From Chromobacterium alkanivorans (GTDB taxonomy: Bacteria; Pseudomonadota; Gammaproteobacteria; Burkholderiales; Chromobacteriaceae), in assembly GCF_016937655.1 (NCBI RefSeq), contig NZ_JAFHKL010000016.1:1-64000 (forward strand): a DNA stretch of 64,000 nucleotides, given 5' to 3'. The notes beneath the pieces were generated by a model. The model made no database searches and had not been told where the DNA came from. It saw nothing but the letters and a program-made list of their open reading frames with translations. Shown here piece after piece: positions 38,646-47,466 of the stretch. How positions within the stretch are numbered: the stretch's first letter is position 1; the number at the start of each line of letters is the position of its first letter. Made by a program: the position numbers and the translations under genes.

Positions 38646-38776
38646 ACCCCCTCCTTTTACGCTCAAGCGCCTGATTAACAATGCGAAAACCCTTTGCCAA
38701 GCCGAACGCGGGCGAGTATCATTTTCGCCCTTGCCTCGATCCGCGCGCCGGACCCGACGCAATCACCGTCTCGCAA

Positions 38777-38810
38777 CACTGGGTTCCCTCACCCCATCCA
38801 AATAAAAAGG
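38777..38810 (+). promoter_or_regulatory. Likely preQ1-I riboswitch
   Basis: Eight to ten bp upstream of the yhhQ ATG. Stem TGGG/CCCA (38780-38783 with 38793-38796), a loop TTCCCTCA, the unpaired C at 38792 expected to read preQ1, and an A-rich tail AAATAAAAAGG ending in the ribosome site AAGG. Loop CC (38786-38788) can pair with tail GG (38809-38810) to close the pseudoknot and hide the ribosome site. Layout matches the type I preQ1 aptamer as known from Bacillus and Thermoanaerobacter; regulated gene fits. Confidence 0.75.
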
Positions 38811-38818
38811 CCGACATC

Positions 38819-39484
38819 ATGTTTAGCTTTACCCGCCGGCAGCGGCTGTCCGCGCTGCTGTGGCTGTCCCTGTTCCACATCGCCATCATCGCGTCCAGCA
38901 ACTACCTGGTGCAACTGCCGATCACCGTGTTCGGCTTCCACACCACCTGGGGGGCGTTCACCTTCCCCTTCATCTTCCTGGCCACCGACCTGACCGTGCG
39001 CGTGTTCGGCGCGCCGCTGGCCCGCCGCATCATTTTCGCGGCGATGTTGCCGGCGCTGGCGATCTCCTATCTGATTTCCACGCTGTACTATCAGGGCGCC
39101 TGGCAAGGCGTCGCCGCGCTGACCAGCTTCAACCTGTTCGTCGCCCGCATCGCCGTCGCCAGCTTCGCCGCCTACGCGCTGGGCCAGATTCTGGACGTGC
39201 AGGTGTTCAACCGCCTGCGTCAGTTGAAAACCTGGTGGATCGCCCCGGCCTCGGCGATGTTGTTCGGCAATATCAGCGACACCCTGGCCTTCTTCTTCAT
39301 CGCCTTCTACCAAAGCAGCGATCCCTTCATGGCCGCCAACTGGGTGGAAATCGCGCTGGTGGACTACAGCTTCAAGCTGCTGATCTGCCTGCTGTTCTTC
39401 CTGCCGATGTACGGCGTGATCCTGAACCGCATCCTGAAGCAACTGAGCTTGCGCGGCGTCGAACCCCAATTGCGCGCGGCCTGA
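38819..39484 (+). CDS. yhhQ: Queuosine precursor transporter YhhQ (7-cyano-7-deazaguanine/preQ0 transporter)
   Basis: 221-aa polytopic inner-membrane protein of the COG1738 (DUF165) family that imports preQ0/preQ1 for tRNA queuosine. About six helices; conserved TFPFIFLATDLTVRVFGAPLARRI and the FGNISDTLAFFFIAFY block are present. The frame is open from 38681, but the upstream part is the riboswitch and divergent promoter region, so ATG 38819 is chosen. Translational control by the upstream element is expected. Confidence 0.88.
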   Translation: MFSFTRRQRLSALLWLSLFHIAIIASSNYLVQLPITVFGFHTTWGAFTFPFIFLATDLTVRVFGAPLARRIIFAAMLPALAISYLISTLYYQGAWQGVAALTSFNLFVARIAVASFAAYALGQILDVQVFNRLRQLKTWWIAPASAMLFGNISDTLAFFFIAFYQSSDPFMAANWVEIALVDYSFKLLICLLFFLPMYGVILNRILKQLSLRGVEPQLRAA

Positions 39485-39493
39485 GAAACTCTC

Positions 39494-39536
39494 GGCAGGC
39501 GGGGGCCCGCGCGGCCTTGCCCCCCGCGCCTGCACA
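39494..39536 (+). terminator. GC-rich hairpin after yhhQ, possible terminator
   Basis: GCAGGCGGGGGC ... GCCCCCCGCGCCTGC forms a strong stem 10 bp after yhhQ, but there is no T-run. It may be a Rho-assisted or mRNA-protecting structure. Confidence 0.4.
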
Positions 39537-39572
39537 AGCAAAACGCGGCCGGATTGATTACAATCGGCCATC

Positions 39573-42008
39573 ATGAGTGAAAACTGCTTCCACTGCGGCC
39601 TGCCGGTGCCGCCCGACGTCCAGTTCCCGGTCAAATACCGCGAAGTCGATCAGCCCACCTGCTGCGCCGGCTGCCAGGCGGTGGCGGTCACCATCATCCA
39701 GTCCGGCCTGTCCGATTATTACCAGCACCGCACCGAGGGCGCGCGCCAGGCCGAACCGGTGCCGCTCGAGCTACTGGAGCAGATCAAACTCTACGATTCC
39801 GACGAGCTGCAGCGCAGCTTCGTGCGCTTTGAGGCGGAAAACCTGCGCGAAGCCTCGCTGATGCTGGAAGGCATCACCTGCGCCGCCTGCGTCTGGCTCA
39901 ACGAGCAGCACATCCGCCAGCTGCCCGGCATCGTCAGCGTCGACATCAATTACAGCAATCACCGCGCCCGCGTGCGCTGGGACAACAGCCGGGTCCAATT
40001 GTCCGCCATCCTGGAGGCGGTCAGCGCCATCGGCTACCGCGCCCACCCCTACGACGCCGAACGCCAGGAAGCGTTGAACCAGAAAGAGCGCAAGCAGGCG
40101 ATCAACCGCCTGTGGGCGGCCGGCCTGTCCATGATGCAGGTGATGATGTACGCGGTGCCCATCTACCTGGCGCCGGACGGCGAGATTTCGCCGGACTTCC
40201 TGTGGCTGCTGCACTGGGCCAGCTTCATCCTGACCCTGCCGGTGGTGCTCTACTCCGCCGTACCCTTCTACCGCGCCACCTGGCGCGACCTCAAGACCCG
40301 GCGCGTGGGCATGGACACCCCGGTGACCATAGGCATCCTCACCGCCTTTCTGTCCAGCTTCTGGGCCTTGATCAACAAGGTGGAGCACGGCGTCTATTTC
40401 GACTCGGTGTCGATGTTCGTGTTCCTGCTGTTGGGCGGCCGTTATCTGGAAGGCATTGCCCGGCGCAAGGCCGGCGAGGCCACCGAGAGCCTGGTCAAGC
40501 TGATTCCCGCCTTCGCCCACCGGCTGGCCGGCTGGCCGGACAATCGCCAAAGCGAGGAAACCACGGTGGCGCAACTGCGCCCCGGCGACGTGATCCTGGT
40601 CAAGCCCGGCGAAACCATTCCCGCCGACGGCGTGGTGCTGGACGGCCACAGCGCCAGCAATGAGGCGCTGCTGACCGGCGAAAGCCGCCCGGTGAGCAAG
40701 GACGCCGGCTCGGCGGTGATCGCCGGCAGCGTCAACGCCGCCAGCCCGCTGGTGGTGCGGGTGGAGCAGACCGGCCAGGACACCCGGCTGGCCGGCATCG
40801 TGCGGCTGCTGGACCAGGCGCTGGCGGAAAAGCCGCGGCTGGCGGTGATCGCCGACCGCTTCGCCAGCTGGTTCGTCGCGCTGCTGCTGCTGGCCGCGGC
40901 CGGCACCTATATAGGCTGGCACTACATTGAACCGGACCGCGCGCTGTGGATCATGGTGGCGGTGCTGGTGATCTCCTGTCCCTGCGCGCTGTCGCTGGCC
41001 ACCCCGGCGGCGCTGACCGCCGCCTCCGGCCACCTGGCGGCGCTGGGGGTGCTGACCACCCGCGGCCACGCGCTGGAGACCCTGCCCAAGATCAGCGACG
41101 TGGTCTTCGACAAGACCGGTACTCTGACCCATGGCGACATGCGGCTGCTGGACAGCTGGACCGCCCCCGGCCGCGACGCCGCGGCGGCGCTGGCGACGGC
41201 GGCGGCGCTGGAACAGGGCTCGGAGCATCCGGTGGCGCGCGCGCTGCTGGCCGCCGCCGGCAACGGCCCGCATCAGGCGGCGGAAGCGCTGCGCAACCAT
41301 CCGGGCCAGGGCGTGACCGGCCGGCTGGATGGCCGCGACTGGCGCATAGGCTCGCCGGAATTCATCGCCGCCCAATTGGGCGACTGCCCGCTGCCCGCCG
41401 CCGACTGGCACGGCGACAAGACCCTGATCGCGCTGGCGGACGACAGCCAACTGGTGGCGCTGTTCGCCATCGGCGACGCGGTGCGCGCCGACGCCGCGCC
41501 GCTGCTGCGCCAACTGAAGCAACGCGGCCTGCGCGTGCACCTGCTCAGCGGCGACGGCGCCGGCGCGGTGAGCAGCCTGGCGCGCCAGCTGGACATCGAC
41601 GCCCACATCGCCCGCGCCGCGCCGGAGGACAAGCTCGCCTACGTCGGCCGGCTGCAAGCCGCCGGCAAGCGCGTGCTGATGGTGGGCGACGGCATCAACG
41701 ACGCGCCGGTGCTGGCCAAGGCCGACGTGTCCATCGCCATGGGCGGCGGCACCGACGTGGCGCGCGCCAGCGGCGACATGGTGCTGATAGGCGACCGGCT
41801 GGGGCTGATCGCCGACGCGTTCGAGCTGTCGCGCAAGACCTTGTCTGTGATACGTCAAAACCTGTGGTGGGCCGCCGCTTACAATATCGTGGCGCTGCCC
41901 TTGGCCGTCGCCGGCCACGTCACGCCGTGGATCGCCAGCCTGGGCATGGCGTCCAGCTCCCTCATCGTAGTCGGCAACGCCCTCCGACTGGTCAAACGGA
42001 AATCCTGA
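39573..42008 (+). CDS. ccoI: Copper-translocating P-type ATPase CcoI (cbb3 oxidase assembly)
   Basis: 811-aa P1B-type ATPase delivering copper for cbb3 cytochrome oxidase. The N-terminal Cys-rich unit CFHC (5-8) and CCAGC (30-34) is followed by an HMA domain with TCAAC, then eight helices with the ion-channel CPC in SCPCALSLATPAAL, phosphorylation motif DKTGTLTHG and hinge GDGINDAPVLAKADVSIAMG. The N-terminal Cys-rich extension and the adjacent ccoS identify the FixI/CcoI type rather than a CopA exporter. The ccoNOPQ genes are not in this window. Confidence 0.93.
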   Translation: MSENCFHCGLPVPPDVQFPVKYREVDQPTCCAGCQAVAVTIIQSGLSDYYQHRTEGARQAEPVPLELLEQIKLYDSDELQRSFVRFEAENLREASLMLEGITCAACVWLNEQHIRQLPGIVSVDINYSNHRARVRWDNSRVQLSAILEAVSAIGYRAHPYDAERQEALNQKERKQAINRLWAAGLSMMQVMMYAVPIYLAPDGEISPDFLWLLHWASFILTLPVVLYSAVPFYRATWRDLKTRRVGMDTPVTIGILTAFLSSFWALINKVEHGVYFDSVSMFVFLLLGGRYLEGIARRKAGEATESLVKLIPAFAHRLAGWPDNRQSEETTVAQLRPGDVILVKPGETIPADGVVLDGHSASNEALLTGESRPVSKDAGSAVIAGSVNAASPLVVRVEQTGQDTRLAGIVRLLDQALAEKPRLAVIADRFASWFVALLLLAAAGTYIGWHYIEPDRALWIMVAVLVISCPCALSLATPAALTAASGHLAALGVLTTRGHALETLPKISDVVFDKTGTLTHGDMRLLDSWTAPGRDAAAALATAAALEQGSEHPVARALLAAAGNGPHQAAEALRNHPGQGVTGRLDGRDWRIGSPEFIAAQLGDCPLPAADWHGDKTLIALADDSQLVALFAIGDAVRADAAPLLRQLKQRGLRVHLLSGDGAGAVSSLARQLDIDAHIARAAPEDKLAYVGRLQAAGKRVLMVGDGINDAPVLAKADVSIAMGGGTDVARASGDMVLIGDRLGLIADAFELSRKTLSVIRQNLWWAAAYNIVALPLAVAGHVTPWIASLGMASSSLIVVGNALRLVKRKS

Positions 42009-42190
42009 TGGAAAGCCTGTATCTGCTCATTCCGCTCAGCCTGGTGCTGGCCTTCGTCATCGGCGGCATTTTCTGGTGGGCCACCCGCAACGGCCAGTTC
42101 GACGATATGGAAGGCCCGGCCCACCGCATCCTGATGGACGACGACAAGCCCAAGGACGGCGGCGACGACAATGCTCCGCGCGGCGACTAG
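42008..42190 (+). CDS. ccoS: cbb3-type cytochrome oxidase assembly protein CcoS
   Basis: 60-aa membrane protein: one helix at residues 4-25 (LYLLIPLSLVLAFVIGGIFW) followed by the conserved WATRNGQFDDMEGPAHRIL and an acidic tail. Needed for cofactor insertion in cbb3 oxidase. ATG overlaps the ccoI stop (TGATG), so translation is coupled. Confidence 0.94.
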   Translation: MESLYLLIPLSLVLAFVIGGIFWWATRNGQFDDMEGPAHRILMDDDKPKDGGDDNAPRGD

Positions 42191-42214
42191 ATCCCCGCCC
42201 TTCCTCACAAACCC

Positions 42215-42248
42215 TCCCGGCGGCGCCCTCGCGCCGGGATTTTTTTTG
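42215..42248 (+). terminator. Rho-independent terminator after ccoS
   Basis: Stem TCCCGGCG / CGCCGGGA followed by T8, 24 bp past ccoS. Confidence 0.9.
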
Positions 42249-42473
42249 CCGCCGCGCGGCGCGCCCAGCTGTCCCGCCACGACCGGAAATCTCACCCAAA
42301 TCGAATAAAATCAAGGACAAAGCGCGGTTATCGCTTTCGTTCTCCGATTTTTGCTGTAAAATCGCGCACCTTGAGCAATATTAGCTAATCATCATCTAAT
42401 AATCGTTGGATCCGCCTGGTTCGGCGCCTCGCGTCGGCTGGTCATCTTCCGCACCTTCATCTCAGGGTTGTTC
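42249..42473 (+). promoter_or_regulatory. nupC upstream region with a candidate -10 box
   Basis: 225 bp without a gene, AT-richer than the surroundings. TGTAAAAT near 42354-42361 has an extended -10 look. No convincing -35 or operator was found. It is the only region able to hold the nupC promoter, since a terminator lies upstream. Confidence 0.35.
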
Positions 42474-43775
42474 GTGAATACCTTACAAGCTCTCGTCGGC
42501 ATGTTGTTCCTGCTTGGCACCGCCTATGCGCTGTCCACCAATCGCAAAGCCATCAACTGGCGCATCGTGCTGATCGGTCTGATCATGCAAAGCACCTTGT
42601 TCCTGGTCATCAACTACGTGCCCGCCGCGCGCGCGGTGTTCGAAGCCTTCGGCTCCGGCTTCGCCAAAGTGCTGACCTTCTCCGGCGAAGGCGCCACCTT
42701 CGTGTTCGGCGACCTGGCCAAACCCAGCGGCAGCATGGGCTTCTTGTTCGCCTTCATGGTGCTGCCGGTCATCATCTTCTTCTCCGCCTTCAGCGCCCTG
42801 CTCTACCATCTGGGCATCCTGCAGCGCGTGGTGGCCGGCATGGCCTGGGTGATGAAGCGCAGCATGAAGCTGTCCGGCCCGGAAAGCCTGACCGTGGCCG
42901 GCAACATCTTCCTCGGCCAGACCGAGGCCCCGTTGCTGATCCGTCCCTATATCCAGCACATGAGCCGCTCCGAGCTCGCCTGCGTGATGATAGCCGGCAT
43001 GTCCACGCTGGCCGGCGGCGTATTGGCCGCCTATGTCGCCTTCCTCGGCGGCAGCGATCCGGCGGAACAGGCCAAGTTCGCCACCTATCTGCTGATGGCC
43101 TCCTTCATGAACGCGCCGGCCGCCGCGGTGTTCGCCAAGATCATCTACCCGGAAACCAACCGCGACCACGCCTCCAGCGACAAGCTGGACTACAGCCAGG
43201 ACGACGATCAGGGCAGCTTCATCAACGCCATCGTCAACGGCGCGATGTCCGGCATGAAGATGGCCGCCGCGGTGGCCACCATCATCCTGGCCATCGTCTC
43301 CATGATCGCGCTGGCCAACTTCGTGGTGAAGGACGGCATCGGCGCGGCGCTGGGCGTCAACGAGATGATCAAGGCCTCCACCAACGGCGTGTTCGACGGC
43401 CTGACGCTGCAATACCTGTTCGGCCAGGCCTTCCGCGTGTTCGCCTTCATGATGGGCGTCAGCTGGCACGAAACCCTGGAAGTGGGCAGCCTGCTGGGCC
43501 AGAAGATCGTGGTCAACGAGTTCATCTCCTATCTGGACCTGGCCAAGATGAAGGCCGCCGGCACTCTGTCGCCGCAAGCCATCCTGATTTCCACCTTCGC
43601 GCTGTCCAGCTTCTCCAATTTCAGCTCGGTGGGCATCTGCGTCGCCGGCATCGGCGCGCTGGCGCCGTCGCGACAGAAGGAACTGGCTCAGATCGGCATG
43701 CGCGCGCTGGCCGCCGCGGTGATGGCGGGCTTCATGACGGCGACCACCGCCGGCCTGTGGATGTCCATCTTCTAA
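42474..43775 (+). CDS. nupC: NupC-family concentrative nucleoside transporter
   Basis: 433-aa CNT-family proton- or sodium-coupled nucleoside importer. About eight helices plus re-entrant loops; the substrate motifs SGPESLTVAGNIFLGQTEAP and NEFISYLDLAKM, and SSFSNFSSVGICVAGIGALAP near the C-terminus, are characteristic. GTG at 42474 is chosen because AGGG lies six bp upstream; a TTG at 42468 is immediately next to AGGG and less likely. Its TAA stop opens repeat C. Confidence 0.9.
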   Translation: MNTLQALVGMLFLLGTAYALSTNRKAINWRIVLIGLIMQSTLFLVINYVPAARAVFEAFGSGFAKVLTFSGEGATFVFGDLAKPSGSMGFLFAFMVLPVIIFFSAFSALLYHLGILQRVVAGMAWVMKRSMKLSGPESLTVAGNIFLGQTEAPLLIRPYIQHMSRSELACVMIAGMSTLAGGVLAAYVAFLGGSDPAEQAKFATYLLMASFMNAPAAAVFAKIIYPETNRDHASSDKLDYSQDDDQGSFINAIVNGAMSGMKMAAAVATIILAIVSMIALANFVVKDGIGAALGVNEMIKASTNGVFDGLTLQYLFGQAFRVFAFMMGVSWHETLEVGSLLGQKIVVNEFISYLDLAKMKAAGTLSPQAILISTFALSSFSNFSSVGICVAGIGALAPSRQKELAQIGMRALAAAVMAGFMTATTAGLWMSIF

Positions 43776-43918
43776 GAGCTTGTTTACGATCTGCTGCGCT
43801 GCGGCGATACGACGTTGAAAACCCCTTCGAAATGCTCATGTACAGTGTGTACACTCCGCTTTCTCAGCTGTTTTCGCCTTGTCTCGCTCTGGCTCGCGAG
43901 ATCGTAAACAGGCTCTAA
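43773..43918 (+). repeat. Palindromic intergenic repeat, copy C
   Basis: About 146 bp, opening TAAGAGCTTGTTTACGATCT (TAA is the nupC stop) and closing GATCGTAAACAGGCTCTAA. Internal AAATGCTCATGTACA, ACTCCGCTTTCTCAGC and CGCCTTGTCTCGCTCTGGC as in A and B; the segment after position 25 is most diverged. Confidence 0.85.
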
Positions 43919-43971
43919 CAGCGATCGCCGCGCGCAAAACGCCTGATGCTGCGTTGCGCCGACTTGCTTGC

Positions 43972-43998
43972 AACCCCGCGCTCCGGCGCGGGGTTTTT
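43972..43998 (+). terminator. Rho-independent terminator behind repeat C
   Basis: Stem AACCCCGCGC / GCGCGGGGTT with T5 tail; presumably the nupC terminator, pushed away from the stop by repeat C. Confidence 0.88.
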
Positions 43999-44053
43999 CA
44001 TTAACCCGCGGCGGCGTGCTAAGCTGCCGCCATTTTCACGCGCGGCACCGCCA

Positions 44054-45199
44054 ATGGAACGCAAACACTGGGATATTTTCTGCGCCGTGGTCGACAACTA
44101 CGGCGACATCGGCGTCGCCTGGCGGCTGGCGCGCCGGCTGGCCCACGACTTCGGCCTGGAAGTGCGGCTGTGGGTGGACGACCTGGCCAGCTTCGCCCGC
44201 ATCGCGCCGGAGCTGGACCTGGCCTTGCCGGCCCAGCGCCTGGCCGACATCGACATCCGCCACTGGCCGGCGGACGGCCCTCCGGACGATACCGTGCCCG
44301 CCGACGTGGTGATCGAAGCCTTCGGCTGCCGGCTGCCGGAGCGCTTTGAACAGGCCATGGCCGCCAAGGCGGTCAAGCCGGCATGGATCAATCTGGAATA
44401 CCTGTCGGCGGAAGACTGGACCCGCGGCTGTCACCGCCAGCCCTCGCCGCACCCGCGGCTGCCATTGACCAAGCACTTTTTCTTTCCCGGCTTCGGCGCC
44501 GACACCGGCGGCCTGATCTGCGAACAGGGCTTGCTCGACGTCCGCCGCCAATGGCAAGACGACGCGCTGGCGCGCCGCGCCTACTGGCAGCTGCTGGAGT
44601 TGCCGGAACCGGCGGCGGACGAATGGCGGGTCAGCCTGTTCGCCTATGAAAATCCGGCCGTCACCAGCCTGCTGGCCGCCTGGGCGCTGGGCGAGCGGCC
44701 GGTGACCTGCCTGCTGCCGGAAGGCAAGGCGCTGCCGGACGCGGCCCGCGTCTTCGGCTACCCGCTGCGCGCCGGCATGCTGGCGCGCCAGGGCCAGCTG
44801 ACGGTCAAGGTGCTGCCGATGACCGACCAGGACAGCTACGATCTGCTGCTGTGGTCCTGCGACCTCAATCTGGTGCGCGGCGAAGACAGCTTCGTGCGCG
44901 CGCAATGGGCCGGCCGGCCGTTTCTGTGGCACATCTACCCGCAGGACGACGCCGCCCATCTGGCCAAGCTTGATGCCTTTTTGTCACAGTACGGCGCGGC
45001 GCTGCCCGCCGACGCGGCGCGGGCGCTGATGGCCGCCAGCCATGCCTGGAACCACGGCGCCGACATGGCCGCCGCGTGGACGGAACTGGCCGCCTGGCTG
45101 CCCGCCTGGCGCGAGCACGCCGCCGTCTGGCCGGAAAAATTGCTGGCGGGCGGCGATCTGGGCGACAGACTGCTGCACTTTGTCCGGGAAATCGGCTAG
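44054..45199 (+). CDS. earP: EF-P arginine rhamnosyltransferase EarP
   Basis: 381-aa GT-B glycosyltransferase (GT104) that transfers rhamnose from dTDP-rhamnose to Arg32 of EF-P. The N-terminus [24 protein letters not shown] with the conserved DNYGDIG and the C-terminal catalytic/nucleotide region [20 protein letters not shown] are diagnostic. ATG at 44054 chosen because the longer frame would run through the terminator behind repeat C. Its substrate efp lies 62 bp downstream, the usual pair in beta-proteobacteria. Confidence 0.95.
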   Translation: MERKHWDIFCAVVDNYGDIGVAWRLARRLAHDFGLEVRLWVDDLASFARIAPELDLALPAQRLADIDIRHWPADGPPDDTVPADVVIEAFGCRLPERFEQAMAAKAVKPAWINLEYLSAEDWTRGCHRQPSPHPRLPLTKHFFFPGFGADTGGLICEQGLLDVRRQWQDDALARRAYWQLLELPEPAADEWRVSLFAYENPAVTSLLAAWALGERPVTCLLPEGKALPDAARVFGYPLRAGMLARQGQLTVKVLPMTDQDSYDLLLWSCDLNLVRGEDSFVRAQWAGRPFLWHIYPQDDAAHLAKLDAFLSQYGAALPADAARALMAASHAWNHGADMAAAWTELAAWLPAWREHAAVWPEKLLAGGDLGDRLLHFVREIG

Positions 45200-45261
45200 A
45201 ATACGCCGTTTTTCGGAAAGCTTTTTTTCCGACTTCAATCAAGAGTTTGGGACTTTTAGTA

Positions 45262-45825
45262 ATGAAAACCGCACAAGAACTCCGCGCCGGCAACGTATTC
45301 ATGGTAGGCAGCGACCCGATGGTCGTGCAAAAGGCTGAATTCAGCAAATCCGGCCGCAACGCCTCCGTTGTGAAAATGAAGATGAAGAACCTGTTGACCG
45401 GCGCCGGCAGCGAAGCCGTATACCGCGCCGACGACAAGTTCGACGTCATCGTGCTGGACCGCAAGGACTGCACCTACTCCTACTTCGCCGATCCGATGTA
45501 CGTGTTCATGGACACCGAATTCAATCAGTACGAAGTGGAAGCCGACAACCTGGGCGACACGCTGAACTTCATCGTCGACGGCATGGAAGAAGTGTGCCAA
45601 GTGACCTTCTACGACGGCAAGGCCATCTCCGTTGAACTGCCGACCACCGTGGTTCGCGAAGTGGAATACACCGAACCGGCCGTGCGCGGCGACACCTCGG
45701 GCAAAGTGCTGAAGCCGGCTCGCCTGGTGGGCACCACCTTCGAAGTTCAGGTTCCGGCCTTCGTCAACACCGGCGAAAAGATCGAAATCGACACCCGCAC
45801 CAACGAATTCAAGAAGCGCGCCTAA
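45262..45825 (+). CDS. efp: Elongation factor P (Arg32 type)
   Basis: 187-aa EF-P that rescues ribosomes stalled at polyproline. Three beta-barrel domains. The tip of domain I reads KSGRNASVV with Arg at position 32, the residue rhamnosylated by EarP (a Lys34-type EF-P would need EpmA). Direct match with the neighbouring earP. Followed by a strong terminator. Confidence 0.97.
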   Translation: MKTAQELRAGNVFMVGSDPMVVQKAEFSKSGRNASVVKMKMKNLLTGAGSEAVYRADDKFDVIVLDRKDCTYSYFADPMYVFMDTEFNQYEVEADNLGDTLNFIVDGMEEVCQVTFYDGKAISVELPTTVVREVEYTEPAVRGDTSGKVLKPARLVGTTFEVQVPAFVNTGEKIEIDTRTNEFKKRA

Positions 45826-45848
45826 GCGCCCTCTTGCTTCGCAGTGCC

Positions 45849-45890
45849 CAAAGCCGCCCGGCGCCGATGCGCCGGGCGGCTTTTGTTTTG
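45849..45890. terminator. Bidirectional terminator after efp
   Basis: AAAGCCGCCCGGCGC-CGAT-GCGCCGGGCGGCTTT, followed by T-rich tail on plus. It also serves the hydrolase ending at 45905 on minus. Confidence 0.88.
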
Positions 45891-45904
45891 AGCGATGCCG
45901 GCCC

Positions 45905-46837
45905 TCAGCGCCCTGTCGTGGCCAACGCTTCGCCCTGCCCCGCCGGCAAGGCCCGCCGCCGCATAAAATCCAGCCACAGCTCCGCCACCTGGCGCGGCTG
46001 TTCCATCATCGGCAGATGGCCTACCCGCTCCAACACCCGCTTTTCGCTGCCGGCGATGGCGGCGGCGAAGCAGTCCGCGTCCTCCACGTGCAGGATGCGG
46101 TCCTCGCGGCCCCAGACGATCAGCGTCGGCGCCTGGATGCCGGCCAGCAGCGGCCGCTGGTCCACGCTGTCGAACAAATCGTCGAAAATCTTGCGCTCCA
46201 CCGCGGCGCGCTCCGCCTTGCGCGCCGCCGCCACCTCGATGGCGAAGCCGGGCACCCGCGGCGGCCGGTACATCGCCCAGTCCAGCATCGCCCGCACCCC
46301 GTCCGCGCTGCTCATGTCCAACATTGGGTTTTCCCCGCTGCGCTGCCACAGCTCGGCCATTTCACTGGCGCTGACGCCGGCGCCGGCGGCGTTGAGCAGG
46401 GTCAGGCTGGCCGCCGACTGCGGATAGCGCGCGGCGAAGTTGGCGGCGATGGCGCCGCCCATGGAGTTGCCGATCAGATGGACGCGCTCCGCGCCCCAGA
46501 CCTCCAGAAAGGCATGCAGCCGGTCCGCCTGTGCCTCCACCCGGTAACTGATGTCCAGGCCGGACATGCTGTCGCCGTGACCGGGCAGATCCGGCGCGAT
46601 CAGGCACAAGGTCTTGGGCAGGCAGCGCGCCAGCATCGCCCAATGGTCTTTCTCCGCGCCGAAGCCGTGCAACATCACCACCACCGCCGCGCCGGCCGGC
46701 GCCGGACGCTCCAGCCAGCTCAGCTCGCCCTGCTCCAGGCGCCGCCGCCGCGGCCTCAGCCCGGCCCAGCGCCGTTGCTGGCGCACGCCCCAGTCAAACA
46801 ACCATTGCTTGCCGTTCCAGATCCAGCGTCGCCACAT
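45905..46837 (-). CDS. Alpha/beta hydrolase
   Basis: 310-aa alpha/beta hydrolase. A basic N-terminal 35 residues is followed by VVVMLHGFGAEKDHW, oxyanion-hole block, nucleophile elbow GNSMGG and catalytic His in VGHLPMMEQP; the acid is likely in VWGREDRILHVED. Resembles esterases/lipases of the MhpC type. No clear signal peptide, though a helix at residues 1-15 (RRWIWNGKQWLFDWG) could associate with the membrane. Substrate unknown. Confidence 0.83.
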   Translation of the reverse strand: MWRRWIWNGKQWLFDWGVRQQRRWAGLRPRRRRLEQGELSWLERPAPAGAAVVVMLHGFGAEKDHWAMLARCLPKTLCLIAPDLPGHGDSMSGLDISYRVEAQADRLHAFLEVWGAERVHLIGNSMGGAIAANFAARYPQSAASLTLLNAAGAGVSASEMAELWQRSGENPMLDMSSADGVRAMLDWAMYRPPRVPGFAIEVAAARKAERAAVERKIFDDLFDSVDQRPLLAGIQAPTLIVWGREDRILHVEDADCFAAAIAGSEKRVLERVGHLPMMEQPRQVAELWLDFMRRRALPAGQGEALATTGR

Positions 46838-46875
46838 TGCGGCCTCCTTGGAGAGAAATCGATGATGAACCGCGC

Positions 46876-47454
46876 TCAGCCCCGCAGCGCCTGCGCCACC
46901 CGCTGCCGCAAAGCCGGCAGCAACTCAGCCTCGAACCAGGGGTGGCGGCGAAACCACAGCTGATTGCGCGGGCTGGGGTGGGGCAGCGGCAGCAGCGCCG
47001 GCCAGTGTTCGCGCCAACGCTCCACCGCCTCGGTCAGCCGCGGATAACGGCCCGGCAGATGGTAGCGCTGCGCGTACTGGCCCAGCAAAATCGTCAATTG
47101 CACATGCGGCAGGCCGTCCAGCAAGGGCTGACGCCAGGCGGCCGCGCATTGCGGCGGCGGCGGCAGGTCGCCGGACTTGCCGGTGCCGGGATAACAGAAA
47201 GCCATCGGCAGGATGGCGATGCGGGTCTCGTCGTAAAACACCGTCTTGTCCACGCCCAGCCAATCGCGCAGGCGCTCGCCGCTGGGGTCGTCGAACGGCA
47301 GGCCGGACGCGTGCACGCGCCGCCCCGGCGCCTGGCCGGCGATCAGGATGCGCGCGTCCGGATGCCATTGCAGCACCGGGCGCGGGCCATGCGGCAGGCT
47401 GTCCGCGCACAGCCGGCAGGCGCGCACTTGCCGCAGCAGGCCGGCGGCGTCCAT
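46876..47454 (-). CDS. Uracil-DNA glycosylase superfamily protein, putative 4Fe-4S type
   Basis: 192 aa. Motif 1 IAGQAPGRRVHASG and motif 3 LPHPSPRN are UDG-superfamily active-site blocks. Cysteines at 13, 16, 87 and 103 follow C-x2-C ... C-x15-C, the spacing of the iron-sulfur cluster in family 4/5 UDGs. It is close to small UDG-family proteins of proteobacteria; motif 1 has Gln where family 4 has Glu, so activity on uracil is not certain. It lies 12 bp after zapE on the same strand, probably cotranscribed. Confidence 0.8.
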   Translation of the reverse strand: MDAAGLLRQVRACRLCADSLPHGPRPVLQWHPDARILIAGQAPGRRVHASGLPFDDPSGERLRDWLGVDKTVFYDETRIAILPMAFCYPGTGKSGDLPPPPQCAAAWRQPLLDGLPHVQLTILLGQYAQRYHLPGRYPRLTEAVERWREHWPALLPLPHPSPRNQLWFRRHPWFEAELLPALRQRVAQALRG

Positions 47455-47466
47455 GCGCGTCGCCGC

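Noticed and set aside
39573-42190. CopA copper-export ATPase
   Set aside because: The N-terminal Cys-rich extension and the overlapping ccoS point to CcoI/FixI, not a detoxifying exporter.
42468-42473. TTG start for nupC
   Set aside because: Spacing to AGGG is zero; GTG at 42474 has six-bp spacing.
43946-44053. Upstream extension of earP
   Set aside because: It would translate through the terminator at 43972-43998, and the conserved N-terminus begins at 44054.
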